Source of the DNA: Hyphomicrobiales bacterium
GTDB lineage: Bacteria; Pseudomonadota; Alphaproteobacteria; Rhizobiales; Beijerinckiaceae
Direction: 5' to 3'
Length of the DNA: 64,000 nucleotides
Assembly (NCBI GenBank): GCA_026400535.1
Contig: JAPLOU010000048.1
Coordinates: 30,590-94,589 of the forward strand
This document shows positions 37,807 to 45,824 of this stretch, piece after piece. The translations under genes were made by a program, and so were the position numbers. The notes under the pieces are model-generated. The model was not told where the DNA came from. It worked only from the letters and a program-made list of their open reading frames with translations, and searched no databases. Within the stretch, counting starts at the first letter, position 1. The number at the start of each line of letters is the position of its first letter.

Positions 37807-38526
37807 ATGTCCGCCACCACGTTGCTGTTTCGCGATGACGCCTATCTCAGGGAAGCCTGCGCGACGGTGATCTCGATCAATGAACGGGGCGGAATCATCC
37901 TCGACCGCAGCAATTTCTACGCCACGGGCGGCGGGCAGCCCGGTGATACGGGCCGCCTTGTCCGCGCGAACGGCGCCGCGATCGCCATCGGTGCGACGAT
38001 CTATGATCCTGCCGACAAGTCCCAGGTCATCCATGTGCCGTTGGAAGGGCAGGGCCTGCCTACAGTCGGCGAGGCGTTGACGCTGCAGCTCGACTGGGAT
38101 CCCCGGTTCAGGCGCATGCGCGTGCATACAGCACTGCATCTGGTCAGCTGTGTCCTTGCCTATCCGGTCACCGGTGGCGCGATTGGCGACGGCGAGGGCC
38201 GGCTCGATTTCGACATTCCGGAAGGGGGTCTCGACAAGGCGGAGATCGCGGCGAGGCTGGCGGAGCTGATCGGGCGCAACGCGGCCGTCACCGAGCGTTG
38301 GATCACCGACGAGCAACTCGATGCCAATCCGGCCCTTGTGAAGACCATGTCGGTCAAGCCGCCGCGCGGCTCGGGACGGGTCCGCCTCGTCGCAATCGAC
38401 GGAATCGACCTGCAGCCCTGTGGCGGGACCCATGTCAGGAACACCAGCGAAATTGGCACCGTTCTGGTCACGGAAATCGAAAAAAAGGGCAAGCAGAATC
38501 GCCGTGTGCGGATCGCCCTAGCCTGA
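37807..38526 (+). CDS. alaX: trans-editing alanyl-tRNA deacylase
   Basis: Free-standing homologue of the AlaRS editing domain (239 aa) that hydrolyses mischarged Ser- or Gly-tRNA(Ala). Zinc ligands are visible: H107 and H111 in RVHTALH, C205 and H209 in CGGTH. YATGGGQPGDTG (residues 39-50) is the family N-terminal motif, and the C terminus IEKKGKQNRRVRIAL is typical. Length and the N-terminal subdomain match the AlaX-M class. Followed 12 bp later by sseA. Confidence 0.93.
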   Translation: MSATTLLFRDDAYLREACATVISINERGGIILDRSNFYATGGGQPGDTGRLVRANGAAIAIGATIYDPADKSQVIHVPLEGQGLPTVGEALTLQLDWDPRFRRMRVHTALHLVSCVLAYPVTGGAIGDGEGRLDFDIPEGGLDKAEIAARLAELIGRNAAVTERWITDEQLDANPALVKTMSVKPPRGSGRVRLVAIDGIDLQPCGGTHVRNTSEIGTVLVTEIEKKGKQNRRVRIALA

Positions 38527-38538
38527 AAGGATACCATC

Positions 38539-39390
38539 ATGGCGCGTGACGATGTGTTTGTCTCGACCGACTGGCTCGAGCGCCATCTTGGCCGGAATGA
38601 CGTGGTCGTCGTCGACGGCTCATATTATCTGTCGACCATGAACCGGAACGGGGCCGAGGAGTTTCTCGTCGGCCATATTCCCGGAGCGGTGGGCTTCGAC
38701 ATTGACACGGTCAAGGATAAGACTTCGCTGTTGCCGCACATGCTGCCCACGGCGCCCGAGTTCGGCGCAACCGTCGGCGCGATGGGTATTTCGGACGACA
38801 TGACCATCGTTGTCTATGACGGGGCCGGACTGTTTGCGGCACCGCGGGTGCGCTGGACCTTCCGCAGCTTCGGTGCCAAGCGCGTGTTCATCCTCGATGG
38901 CGGATTTCCGCAATGGGTGGCCGAGGGGCGCACCGTCGAGGCCGGCCCGCCAAAGTTCCGCCCGGCTCGGATGTTCAACGCCGTCCTCGACCCCGCAGCC
39001 GTGGCGTCGCTTGATGACGTCAAGGCCGCACTCGCGGGGCGGACAGCTCAGGTGGTGGATGCGCGCCCGGCGAACCGGTTTTCCGGCGAGGCCCCGGAGC
39101 CTCGGCCGAACCTGCCATCCGGCCACATGCCCGGGTCGATCAATCTCCCTTATGGTGCGATTGTCGAAAACGGTCGACTCAAGGACGAAGCCGCGCTGGC
39201 TGCGGCCTTTGCGGCGGCTGGCGTCGATCTTGACAAGCCCGTCATCACCAGCTGCGGCTCCGGCGTGACGGCAGCCATCCTGTCGACGGCCATGGAGATC
39301 GTCAGCAAGCCGGCCAAGGCCCTCTACGACGGCTCATGGGCGGAATATGGCTCCCGACCCGATGCGGTCATCGTCACGGGCAAGGGGTGA
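38539..39390 (+). CDS. sseA: 3-mercaptopyruvate sulfurtransferase
   Basis: Two-rhodanese-domain enzyme (283 aa) transferring sulfur from 3-mercaptopyruvate to thiols or cyanide. Domain 1 has HIPGAVGFDIDTVKD; domain 2 has HMPGSINLPYGAIVENGRL and the active loop CGSGVTA with C239. The G-S-G-V-T loop separates mercaptopyruvate enzymes from thiosulfate sulfurtransferases (CRKGVTA), so the call is specific. Converges with the MFS gene, 3 bp apart. Confidence 0.93.
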   Translation: MARDDVFVSTDWLERHLGRNDVVVVDGSYYLSTMNRNGAEEFLVGHIPGAVGFDIDTVKDKTSLLPHMLPTAPEFGATVGAMGISDDMTIVVYDGAGLFAAPRVRWTFRSFGAKRVFILDGGFPQWVAEGRTVEAGPPKFRPARMFNAVLDPAAVASLDDVKAALAGRTAQVVDARPANRFSGEAPEPRPNLPSGHMPGSINLPYGAIVENGRLKDEAALAAAFAAAGVDLDKPVITSCGSGVTAAILSTAMEIVSKPAKALYDGSWAEYGSRPDAVIVTGKG

Positions 39391-39393
39391 GGC

Positions 39394-40725
39394 TCAGACC
39401 CGTGCGCCAATCGTGCGGGCGATCTGCGCCAGCTCCGCGCGGCCAAGCGGGAAGTTCCAGATCATCGCGGTGGCAATCAGCTTGAGCAGGACCGGAAGGG
39501 CGGCGTAAAGAAGGCCGAGCGTGATAAGCCCCGATTCGGTCCGGACCCCATTTCCCGGATCGTAGCCGGCGATCGCCAGCAGCGGAAAGGCCAGACCGAC
39601 AGCGCCCGCATAGGCAAGTTTGGTAGCGAGCGCCCAAAATCCGAGATACAGCCCGGCGCGCTCCTGGCCAGAGGCTGCCGTATCGACATCAATCACATCG
39701 CCCTGGACCGCAGCCGGCAGGACAACGTCGGCGCCCAGCGCCAGACCGGTGATGATGCAGACGGCGGCGAACAGGGCAATCTGGCCGGGGCCCAGAAAGG
39801 GTGCGGCTGCGAAGCCGAGGCAGGCCAGCAACATGCCGAACGCCCAGGCACGATGCTTGGTGGTGCGCCGCGCCAGCCACAGCCAGAATGGCACGCCGGC
39901 GACCCCGCAGATGAAGTAAAGCACCAGCAACGGCCCGGCTGCCTCTTTCGCGCCCAGCCTGTCGGCCACGAAGAACAGGAACAGCGTAGCGGGCAGGCCA
40001 TTGGCCAATGCATTCACGAAGAAGGCTGCGAGCAGGCGCCTGAAGGGACGGTTCGCGGCGAGATGGGCCATGCCCTCCTTCAGGTCCATGCTGACATGGA
40101 CCCGCTCCCGCGGTTCCGGGGCCATCCAGACGGCCAGCACCGCGCCAACGGGCAGCAGAACCGCGATCATCATGGCAAGGCCTTCCAGCCCCTCGCGGCT
40201 GCCGCCTCCCTGCATCTGGATGAGGGCCGGAACGAGCAGGGCCAACAGCGTGCCGACCACGGTGAAGCCCTCGCGGTAGGCTGCGACCCGCGTGCGGCCC
40301 TCATAGCTGCGCGAGAGCTCAGCTCCCCACGCCTGATAGGGCACCGAGATGGCCGTCCACGCCAGTGATAGCGCAGTGGCCCATGCGAACAGATAGAGCG
40401 CGCCAGCGCCGTCCGCCGGGCGCATCACGAACCAGGCGCAGAGGGCGACCAGCGGCGCCGCGCCAAGCACCCAGCTGCGCCGCCGGCCGAAGGCAGGCCG
40501 CGTCCAGTCGGCCAGCGTCCCTGCGACCGGATCGGTGACGGCATCGATGATGCGCACCAGAAGCAGGGCAAAGCCCACCGTCGCAATCGGGATACCGATC
40601 TCCTTGGTATAAAACTCAGGCACCATGACATAGAATGGAAGGCTCAGCGCGGCGATCGGCAGGGCCGGCCCAGCATAGGCGAGCAGTTGGCGCGGGGTCG
40701 GTTCCGGGGTTGGCAGCATAATCAT
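39394..40725 (-). CDS. GPH-family (sugar:cation symporter-like) MFS transporter
   Basis: 443-aa inner-membrane protein with about 12 segments. It shows IDAVTDPVAGTLADWTRPAFGRRRSWVLGAAP near the N terminus, the cation-binding region of the melibiose/GPH family, and SVPYQAWGAELSRSYEGRTRVAAYREG. Transporters of this type often accompany SDR, amine-oxidase-like, DUF1365 and cyclopropane-synthase genes in proteobacterial ChrR-type clusters, where the cargo is unknown and may be a lipid. It could instead be a simple sugar symporter. Confidence 0.85.
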   Translation of the reverse strand: MIMLPTPEPTPRQLLAYAGPALPIAALSLPFYVMVPEFYTKEIGIPIATVGFALLLVRIIDAVTDPVAGTLADWTRPAFGRRRSWVLGAAPLVALCAWFVMRPADGAGALYLFAWATALSLAWTAISVPYQAWGAELSRSYEGRTRVAAYREGFTVVGTLLALLVPALIQMQGGGSREGLEGLAMMIAVLLPVGAVLAVWMAPEPRERVHVSMDLKEGMAHLAANRPFRRLLAAFFVNALANGLPATLFLFFVADRLGAKEAAGPLLVLYFICGVAGVPFWLWLARRTTKHRAWAFGMLLACLGFAAAPFLGPGQIALFAAVCIITGLALGADVVLPAAVQGDVIDVDTAASGQERAGLYLGFWALATKLAYAGAVGLAFPLLAIAGYDPGNGVRTESGLITLGLLYAALPVLLKLIATAMIWNFPLGRAELAQIARTIGARV

Positions 40726-41115
40726 AAATTCGACTTCGGCGATCAGGGCGATCGAGCGTCTACCCTGTTACGTATACTCGCGCCGCGTGGTTCTTTTGTG
40801 TGCTGGAATTGTGAATTTTCGTCGAAAATGCCCCTAGGGTCGGCAAATAAAAAGCAATAAATTCGCATTTGACTGCTGATCTGTGCAGTATTTGTTCTCA
40901 TGCTGTGGATTGCAAGGGCCGAGATTTATGATGCGTATAATGAAAGACAAATTTAAATGAATTTTTGAGATAACGCAACGCGAAGGTGTCTTTTGCCCAC
41001 TTCAGGATCGACATGTGAGACGTGTTCAGCTTCTCTTTTTCGAGCGTTTGATGCTGGTTGAGAGAAGCGTGTTTGCCCTTGCAAGAATGCCGGGCCGCAA
41101 GCGGAGGTATGAGGA
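40726..41115. other. AT-rich intergenic region before the HD-GYP gene
   Basis: 390 bp, clearly lower in GC than its surroundings, especially 40795-40985 (runs such as AATAAAAAGCAATAAATTCG). It probably holds divergent promoters for the MFS and HD-GYP genes. I could not find a convincing -35/-10 pair, and see no RNA gene. Confidence 0.5.
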
Positions 41116-42213
41116 ATGCTATCGGGCGTTCATGTCGTCGTGCTCGGTGAGAACGAACACCTTCCAGAGGACCTGCGCCGCTCTCTCACGGGTATCATCA
41201 GCGTCAGGCACATTCGAATCAAGGCGCGCGAAGTTGTCGACATCGGCAACGGTACCGTCGTGATCATCGATGCCGACAGGGCCGCGTCTTTCTCGCCAGA
41301 CGATATCGCAGATCTTGTGCAGAACCAGATCAGGCCGGCAAGGCCCCTGATCTTTGTTGGGCAGGCAAAGAGCAGGGCGCCACTGGCAGCGCACAACCTG
41401 CTTCGGTTCGGCAGCTTCATGTTTCGACCCTTCAGCACCGCGTCCTTGCTGGATATCGTGCAGTTCCTGTCCAGCCAGCCGCGTGCTGTGGAGCCTGTCC
41501 CGGCCGGCGAAGCGAGCCCCACATGGATCGTCGATGAGCATGCGCTCGCGATGTCGGCAGGCGAGACGGTCCTTGCAGAGCTGTTTTCGTTCGCGAAGGG
41601 ACAATCGCGCCTGAATCAGCCGGATCTGATCAAGACAGGCGATCTCCTCATCGGCTCGCTAGCGGAAAGCGGCCTCAACAGTTGGGTACATGGCGTGCGG
41701 CAACATCACGACCGAACCTATCAGCATTGTCTTCTGGTGGCCGGACTGGCTGTTGGGTTCGGCCTGAAGCTCCAGTTCCGCCAGAGCGATCTGCAACTGG
41801 TTGCCAAAGGAGCCTTGCTGCATGACATAGGCAAGGCACGCGTGCCGTTGGACATCCTCGACAAGCCGGGGAAACTCACCGATGCCGAAAGCGCGATGAT
41901 GCAGAAGCATCCGGTATACGGTGAGGAGGCGATGCGCCTCGAGGCCGGGGTTGAGCCTGCGGTTCTGCGGGTTATGCGCAGCCATCACGAGTTCCTGGAC
42001 GGATCGGGCTATCCGGACGGCCTCGTGGGCGAAAGCATTGATGATCTTGTGCGCCTGACCACAATCGCCGATATTGTGGCAGCGCTGATCGAGCAACGGC
42101 CCTACAAGGCCCCCTTGTCCGGCGAGGAGGCCTTCGAAGTCCTCGCGGCCATGCACGGGAAACTGGACATGCCCATCGTCAAGGCGCTCTCGCCGCTGGG
42201 TCGCCTAATCTGA
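41116..42213 (+). CDS. HD-GYP phosphodiesterase with receiver-like N terminus
   Basis: 365 aa. The C-terminal half is an HD-GYP domain: HDIGKARVPLDILDKPGKL (H236, D237), HPVYGEEAM, SHHEFLDGSGYPDGL (GYP at 298-300) and LTTIADIVAALIEQRPYK, where the usual DAL reads AAL. The metal ligands appear intact, so c-di-GMP hydrolysis is plausible. Residues 1-125 look like a degenerate receiver (VVLGENEHLP, VVIIDADRA, PLIFVGQAKSRA, FMFRPFS, with R for the conserved K), probably without phosphorylation. GGAGG lies 8 bases before the ATG. It lies next to the cfa operon but on the opposite strand. Confidence 0.85.
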   Translation: MLSGVHVVVLGENEHLPEDLRRSLTGIISVRHIRIKAREVVDIGNGTVVIIDADRAASFSPDDIADLVQNQIRPARPLIFVGQAKSRAPLAAHNLLRFGSFMFRPFSTASLLDIVQFLSSQPRAVEPVPAGEASPTWIVDEHALAMSAGETVLAELFSFAKGQSRLNQPDLIKTGDLLIGSLAESGLNSWVHGVRQHHDRTYQHCLLVAGLAVGFGLKLQFRQSDLQLVAKGALLHDIGKARVPLDILDKPGKLTDAESAMMQKHPVYGEEAMRLEAGVEPAVLRVMRSHHEFLDGSGYPDGLVGESIDDLVRLTTIADIVAALIEQRPYKAPLSGEEAFEVLAAMHGKLDMPIVKALSPLGRLI

Positions 42214-42237
42214 AGGTGCGTCGGGCCGGGATTCGGG

Positions 42238-43503
42238 TTAGCCGTTCTTGGCGAAGACCATCTGCCGAACGTCGATGTTGCCTGATCTGAAGCCGGCCTC
42301 GCAATAGGCGAGGTAATACTCCCACATCCGGCGGAAACGCTCGTCAAAGCCCATCGGCATCAGGTGCGGCCAGGCGATGCGGAAGCGGTCACGCCAGTCC
42401 GCCAGCGTTTGGGCATAGTCGAGACCGAACTCACGCTCGTTGACCATGGGCACGCCGAATTTCCGGCCCAGATCGCGCATGTGCGTCGGCGTCGGCAGCA
42501 TGCCGCCCGGGAATATGTAGGCGCGTATGAAGTCCATTTCGCGCCTGTAGAAGCGGAAGCTCTCGTCCCGGATCGTGATCACCTGCAGGCCTGCGGTCCC
42601 GCCATCGCGCAGGCGGTCGCGCACCTGCTGGAAATAGGTCGGCCAATACTCTTCGCCCACCGCCTCGAACATCTCAATCGAGGCGATGCGATCATAGGTG
42701 CCCTTCTCGTCGCGGTAGTCGAGCAGCTTGATCTCGACGCGGTCATTCAGCCCCGCTTTCGCGATGCGGGCCGTGGCGAAATCGTATTGCTCCCTGGAGA
42801 TGGTCAGACCCGTGACCCTGGCCCCGATCTCGGCGGCGGCGAACTCGGCAAAGCCGCCCCAGCCGCAGCCAATCTCAAGCACGCGGTCGCCGGCGCGGAT
42901 GCCTGTCTTCTCCGCCAGTTCCCGATACTTGCGGGTCTGCGCCGACATGAGGTCGTTGTCGCCCGGCGCATAGATGCCAGACGAATACGTCATGCTCTCA
43001 TCGAGCCAAGATGAGTAAAAGTGGTTGCCAAGATCGTAATGGGCGTGGATGTTCCGCCGCGAGCCGGCGCGGGTGTTGCGGTTCAGGAAGTGTCGGAGTA
43101 TCTGCCACAGACGCGCCAGCGGCTTGCCGGCAAGCATCGTCTCGATCGCGCTGTAATTGGTTGCGAACAGTTCAAGAAAGCGGGCAAGGTTCGGCGTGTC
43201 CCATTCACCGTTGAGGTAGGCCTCGGCAAAGCCGATGTCGCCGCCGAGCGCAAGCCGCCGCGCAAACGCGAAGTCCTTGACCTGAAACACCGCGTCGGGT
43301 CCACTCCTTGCGCCCCTGAACAGATAAGATTCGCCATTCGGCAGGCAGACGGTCAAGCTGCCGCGTTCGATCCTCGTGCCGTAGGCGAGCGCGCCGCGCA
43401 GAACGGAGGGCATGGTCGCCGTGAGGCTGGCCAGGTTCTCCGGGGTGACCAATTGCGGTGGCACAGTCTCAACGGGGCTGCTGGTGACTGTTTGTGTCAT
43501 CAA
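42238..43503 (-). CDS. cfa: cyclopropane-fatty-acyl-phospholipid synthase
   Basis: SAM-dependent methylation of unsaturated acyl chains in membrane lipids (421 aa). Motifs: HYDLGNHFYSSWLDESMTYSSG (start of the catalytic domain), VLEIGCGWGGFAEFAA (SAM site), GLTISREQYDFA, EMFEAVGEEYWPTYFQ and FIRAYIFPGGMLPTPTHM. AGAGGA precedes the double ATG. Last gene of the photolyase, amine-oxidase-like, DUF1365, cfa run, 54 bp after DUF1365. In Rhodobacter sphaeroides a cfa homologue belongs to the singlet-oxygen RpoE regulon. Confidence 0.93.
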   Translation of the reverse strand: MMTQTVTSSPVETVPPQLVTPENLASLTATMPSVLRGALAYGTRIERGSLTVCLPNGESYLFRGARSGPDAVFQVKDFAFARRLALGGDIGFAEAYLNGEWDTPNLARFLELFATNYSAIETMLAGKPLARLWQILRHFLNRNTRAGSRRNIHAHYDLGNHFYSSWLDESMTYSSGIYAPGDNDLMSAQTRKYRELAEKTGIRAGDRVLEIGCGWGGFAEFAAAEIGARVTGLTISREQYDFATARIAKAGLNDRVEIKLLDYRDEKGTYDRIASIEMFEAVGEEYWPTYFQQVRDRLRDGGTAGLQVITIRDESFRFYRREMDFIRAYIFPGGMLPTPTHMRDLGRKFGVPMVNEREFGLDYAQTLADWRDRFRIAWPHLMPMGFDERFRRMWEYYLAYCEAGFRSGNIDVRQMVFAKNG

Positions 43504-43557
43504 GTCCTCTGAACAGGATACGCAGACTGAAGGCGATGCCCGCCAGCTACTTGTGAT

Positions 43558-44481
43558 TCAACGTTGTTGTGGGTCGTGATATGAAACCGGCTCAGGGCGT
43601 TCCGGACGATTGTAGAATTCGACGCCCTTGAACCAGAGCTTCATCGCCTCCCAATGAATCCCGGCCACGACCTTGAGGGTCATGAACGGCATCGCTGCGC
43701 ATGCTTTCACAATTGCCGCAGAGGTCAAGTCTCGCCTTGCGCCAGTGAATGTGGCTGCCAAAATCGGGCCGGCCGCGTCGGTTTCGAGGATCCGGACATT
43801 CACCCGGCCTCCCGGCGGCAGCATGCGGAAGTGATACCGCATCGCTTGACCCATGAACGGCGACACATAGAACAGCTTGGCGCGCTCCTGACGGACGCCT
43901 GCGGCCGACGCCTGTCCGGGCTCGACGGGGCAGACATAGGTATGCATCTCGCCAAAGGTGTTGCGAACTTCGTAGATCAAGGCCACGAGGTCCCCGCCGA
44001 CGTCGTAGACATAGTAGACCGAGATCGGGTTGAAGACAAAGCCCAGCAGGCGCGGATAGCACAGGAGCAGCACGCGCCCGCCGCGGGCGTCGACGGATGT
44101 CGCGCTGAGAAGATGATCGATGTGCCGGCGCAAATGTCCCTCCGGCGCGTCCCGCATCTCCGGACCGTGATCGCTTTCGCGAAAACTCAGGAGATTGAAG
44201 CGGTTAACCGAGAAAAGTCGCGCTTTTCCAGAGGCTTCCGCCAGTCGGTCGATGTCGATCAACAGGCAGAACACCTTGTAGGCGAAGCGGTGCGTCCTTG
44301 GCTTCATGCGCGCATGCATGACGTCGCCCGGATAAAGCCAGATTGCGCCCTGGGGCGGCGGGAACAGCGGGTGGCCAGCGCCGGAGCCTGCCCGTTCCGC
44401 TGCTTCGTCACTCCGGACGTCGTTGGCTGTCAACGGGCTTACTCCGCAGCCGAGGCCCGATTGCGGGCCGCAATCCGCCAT
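43558..44481 (-). CDS. DUF1365 protein
   Basis: 307 aa. It contains AIWLYPGDVMHARMKPRTHRFAYKVFCLLIDID (family start), LLCYPRLLGFVFNPISVYYVYD, FGEMHTYVCP and SPFMGQAMRYHFRMLPPG. DUF1365 proteins are almost always next to an FAD amine-oxidase-like protein and a CFA-type synthase and are suspected of lipid modification; no reaction is proven. ATG 44481 overlaps the upstream gene by 43 bases. A TTG at 44433, just past that gene's stop and 9 bases after GGAG, is an alternative start. Confidence 0.88.
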   Translation of the reverse strand: MADCGPQSGLGCGVSPLTANDVRSDEAAERAGSGAGHPLFPPPQGAIWLYPGDVMHARMKPRTHRFAYKVFCLLIDIDRLAEASGKARLFSVNRFNLLSFRESDHGPEMRDAPEGHLRRHIDHLLSATSVDARGGRVLLLCYPRLLGFVFNPISVYYVYDVGGDLVALIYEVRNTFGEMHTYVCPVEPGQASAAGVRQERAKLFYVSPFMGQAMRYHFRMLPPGGRVNVRILETDAAGPILAATFTGARRDLTSAAIVKACAAMPFMTLKVVAGIHWEAMKLWFKGVEFYNRPERPEPVSYHDPQQR

Positions 44482-45737
44482 GGCACAGCCGCTCCCAGGG
44501 TCTCGGCGACCGACAGGCCGGCGACAAGCCCGTCCTCATGGAAGCCATAGCCGGCCCAGGCGCCGCAAAACCAGGTGTGATGGCGGCCCTGAATGCCCGG
44601 CAGCGCCGACTGTGCAGCCGTCACACCCGTGCGATACTGCGGATGGGCGTAGCTGAACCGTCCGAAAGTCAACTCTGGTCGCGGCGGCATCTCGGGATTC
44701 AGCGTCACGAACACGGGCTTCCGGCGATCGATGTTTTGTAGCGCGTTCATCCAGTAGGTGAGGGTAATCTGTGCGCCGTCACCGCCCTGCAGGACGTTCC
44801 AGGCCGCCCAGGCCGCCTTCCTGCGCGGCATCAGGGCAGGGTCTCGATGCAGCCAGACATCGTTCTCGCGGTACGGAATGGCACCGAGCACAGCACGCTC
44901 GGTTCCGGTGGCGTCTGTCAGCAGGTCCAGCGCCTGATCGGGGTGTGTGGCCAGAATCACCTGATCATAGCGCTCGGCGCGGCCTGTCGTATCGGTGACG
45001 GTTGCGCCGAGATCATGCCGCTGGATCGCCGTGACGCCCAGGCCCAGGCGGATGCGGTCGGCAAACGGGCGGGTGATCTTCTCGACATAGCTACGGCTGC
45101 CGCCAGTCACCGTGCGCCAGACGGGCCTGTTCCAGTGCAGAAGCCGATGGTTATCAAAGAAGGCGATAAAGCTGTCAGCCGGGAATTCGACAAGTGATCT
45201 TGGTGGCATCGACCAGATCGCCGCGCCCATAGGTATAAGATACTCGTCGCGGAAGCGCTGCGAATAGCGACCGCGTTCGAGATAACTGCCGATGCTTTCG
45301 CTGGTCAGCCGGCCTGCAGCGCGGTCCTCCAGCGCCGAACGGTTGAAGCGCAACATCTCGCGGATCATGTTCAGATGCGCCAGCGATACGATGTTGCGGC
45401 GTCGCGCGAACAGACCGTCGAGGATGCCGCTGGTGCGGCCGGCCCATTCGAGCGCGCCGTTGCGCGAAGAAACCGAGAAGCCCATGTCGGAGGCCTCGGT
45501 CGTGACGCCAAGGTGCTCGAAGAGCTGAACGAGATTGGGGTAGTTCAACTCGTTGTAGACAATGAACCCTGTGTCGACTGCCAACGGCGTTCCGTCATAA
45601 TCGATCTCGACCGTCGCCGAATGGCCGCCGGTCCGGCTGTCTTTCTCGTAGACGGTCACCTCATGGCCAGATCCCGTGGACAGCGCCCAGGCTGCTGCAT
45701 TTCCGGCGATGCCCGAGCCGATGACTGCAATTCTCAT
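44439..45737 (-). CDS. FAD-dependent amine-oxidase-like oxidoreductase
   Basis: 432-aa flavoprotein of the protoporphyrinogen/amine oxidase superfamily. N terminus MRIAVIGSGIAGNAAAWAL is the dinucleotide-binding motif; VYEKDSRTGGHSATVEIDYDGTPLAVDTGFIVYNELNYPNL is the hallmark of the subgroup found with DUF1365 and cfa. C terminus WFCGAWAGYGFHEDGLVAGLSVAETLG is the second FAD contact. I start it at ATG 45737; a GTG or ATG up to 45773 is possible. Likely to act on membrane lipids with its neighbours (inference). Confidence 0.88.
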   Translation of the reverse strand: MRIAVIGSGIAGNAAAWALSTGSGHEVTVYEKDSRTGGHSATVEIDYDGTPLAVDTGFIVYNELNYPNLVQLFEHLGVTTEASDMGFSVSSRNGALEWAGRTSGILDGLFARRRNIVSLAHLNMIREMLRFNRSALEDRAAGRLTSESIGSYLERGRYSQRFRDEYLIPMGAAIWSMPPRSLVEFPADSFIAFFDNHRLLHWNRPVWRTVTGGSRSYVEKITRPFADRIRLGLGVTAIQRHDLGATVTDTTGRAERYDQVILATHPDQALDLLTDATGTERAVLGAIPYRENDVWLHRDPALMPRRKAAWAAWNVLQGGDGAQITLTYWMNALQNIDRRKPVFVTLNPEMPPRPELTFGRFSYAHPQYRTGVTAAQSALPGIQGRHHTWFCGAWAGYGFHEDGLVAGLSVAETLGAAVPWRIAARNRASAAE

Positions 45738-45824
45738 AAGGGGAACATTCCTTCCGGGAGTGTCTCGAAACATGGTTCGTTGGGTGGGATACGCAGCGGA
45801 TTGCGTTTCGGTTGCAGGTCGCGA

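Noticed and set aside
37663..38433. Minus strand frame of 256 codons opposite alaX
   Set aside because: AlaX zinc motifs are intact on the + strand; the antisense frame has no family features, so it is not the missing sigma factor.
41015..41263. 82-codon frame overlapping the HD-GYP start
   Set aside because: It runs out of frame into the HD-GYP gene and has no family; the HD-GYP ATG has the better ribosome site.
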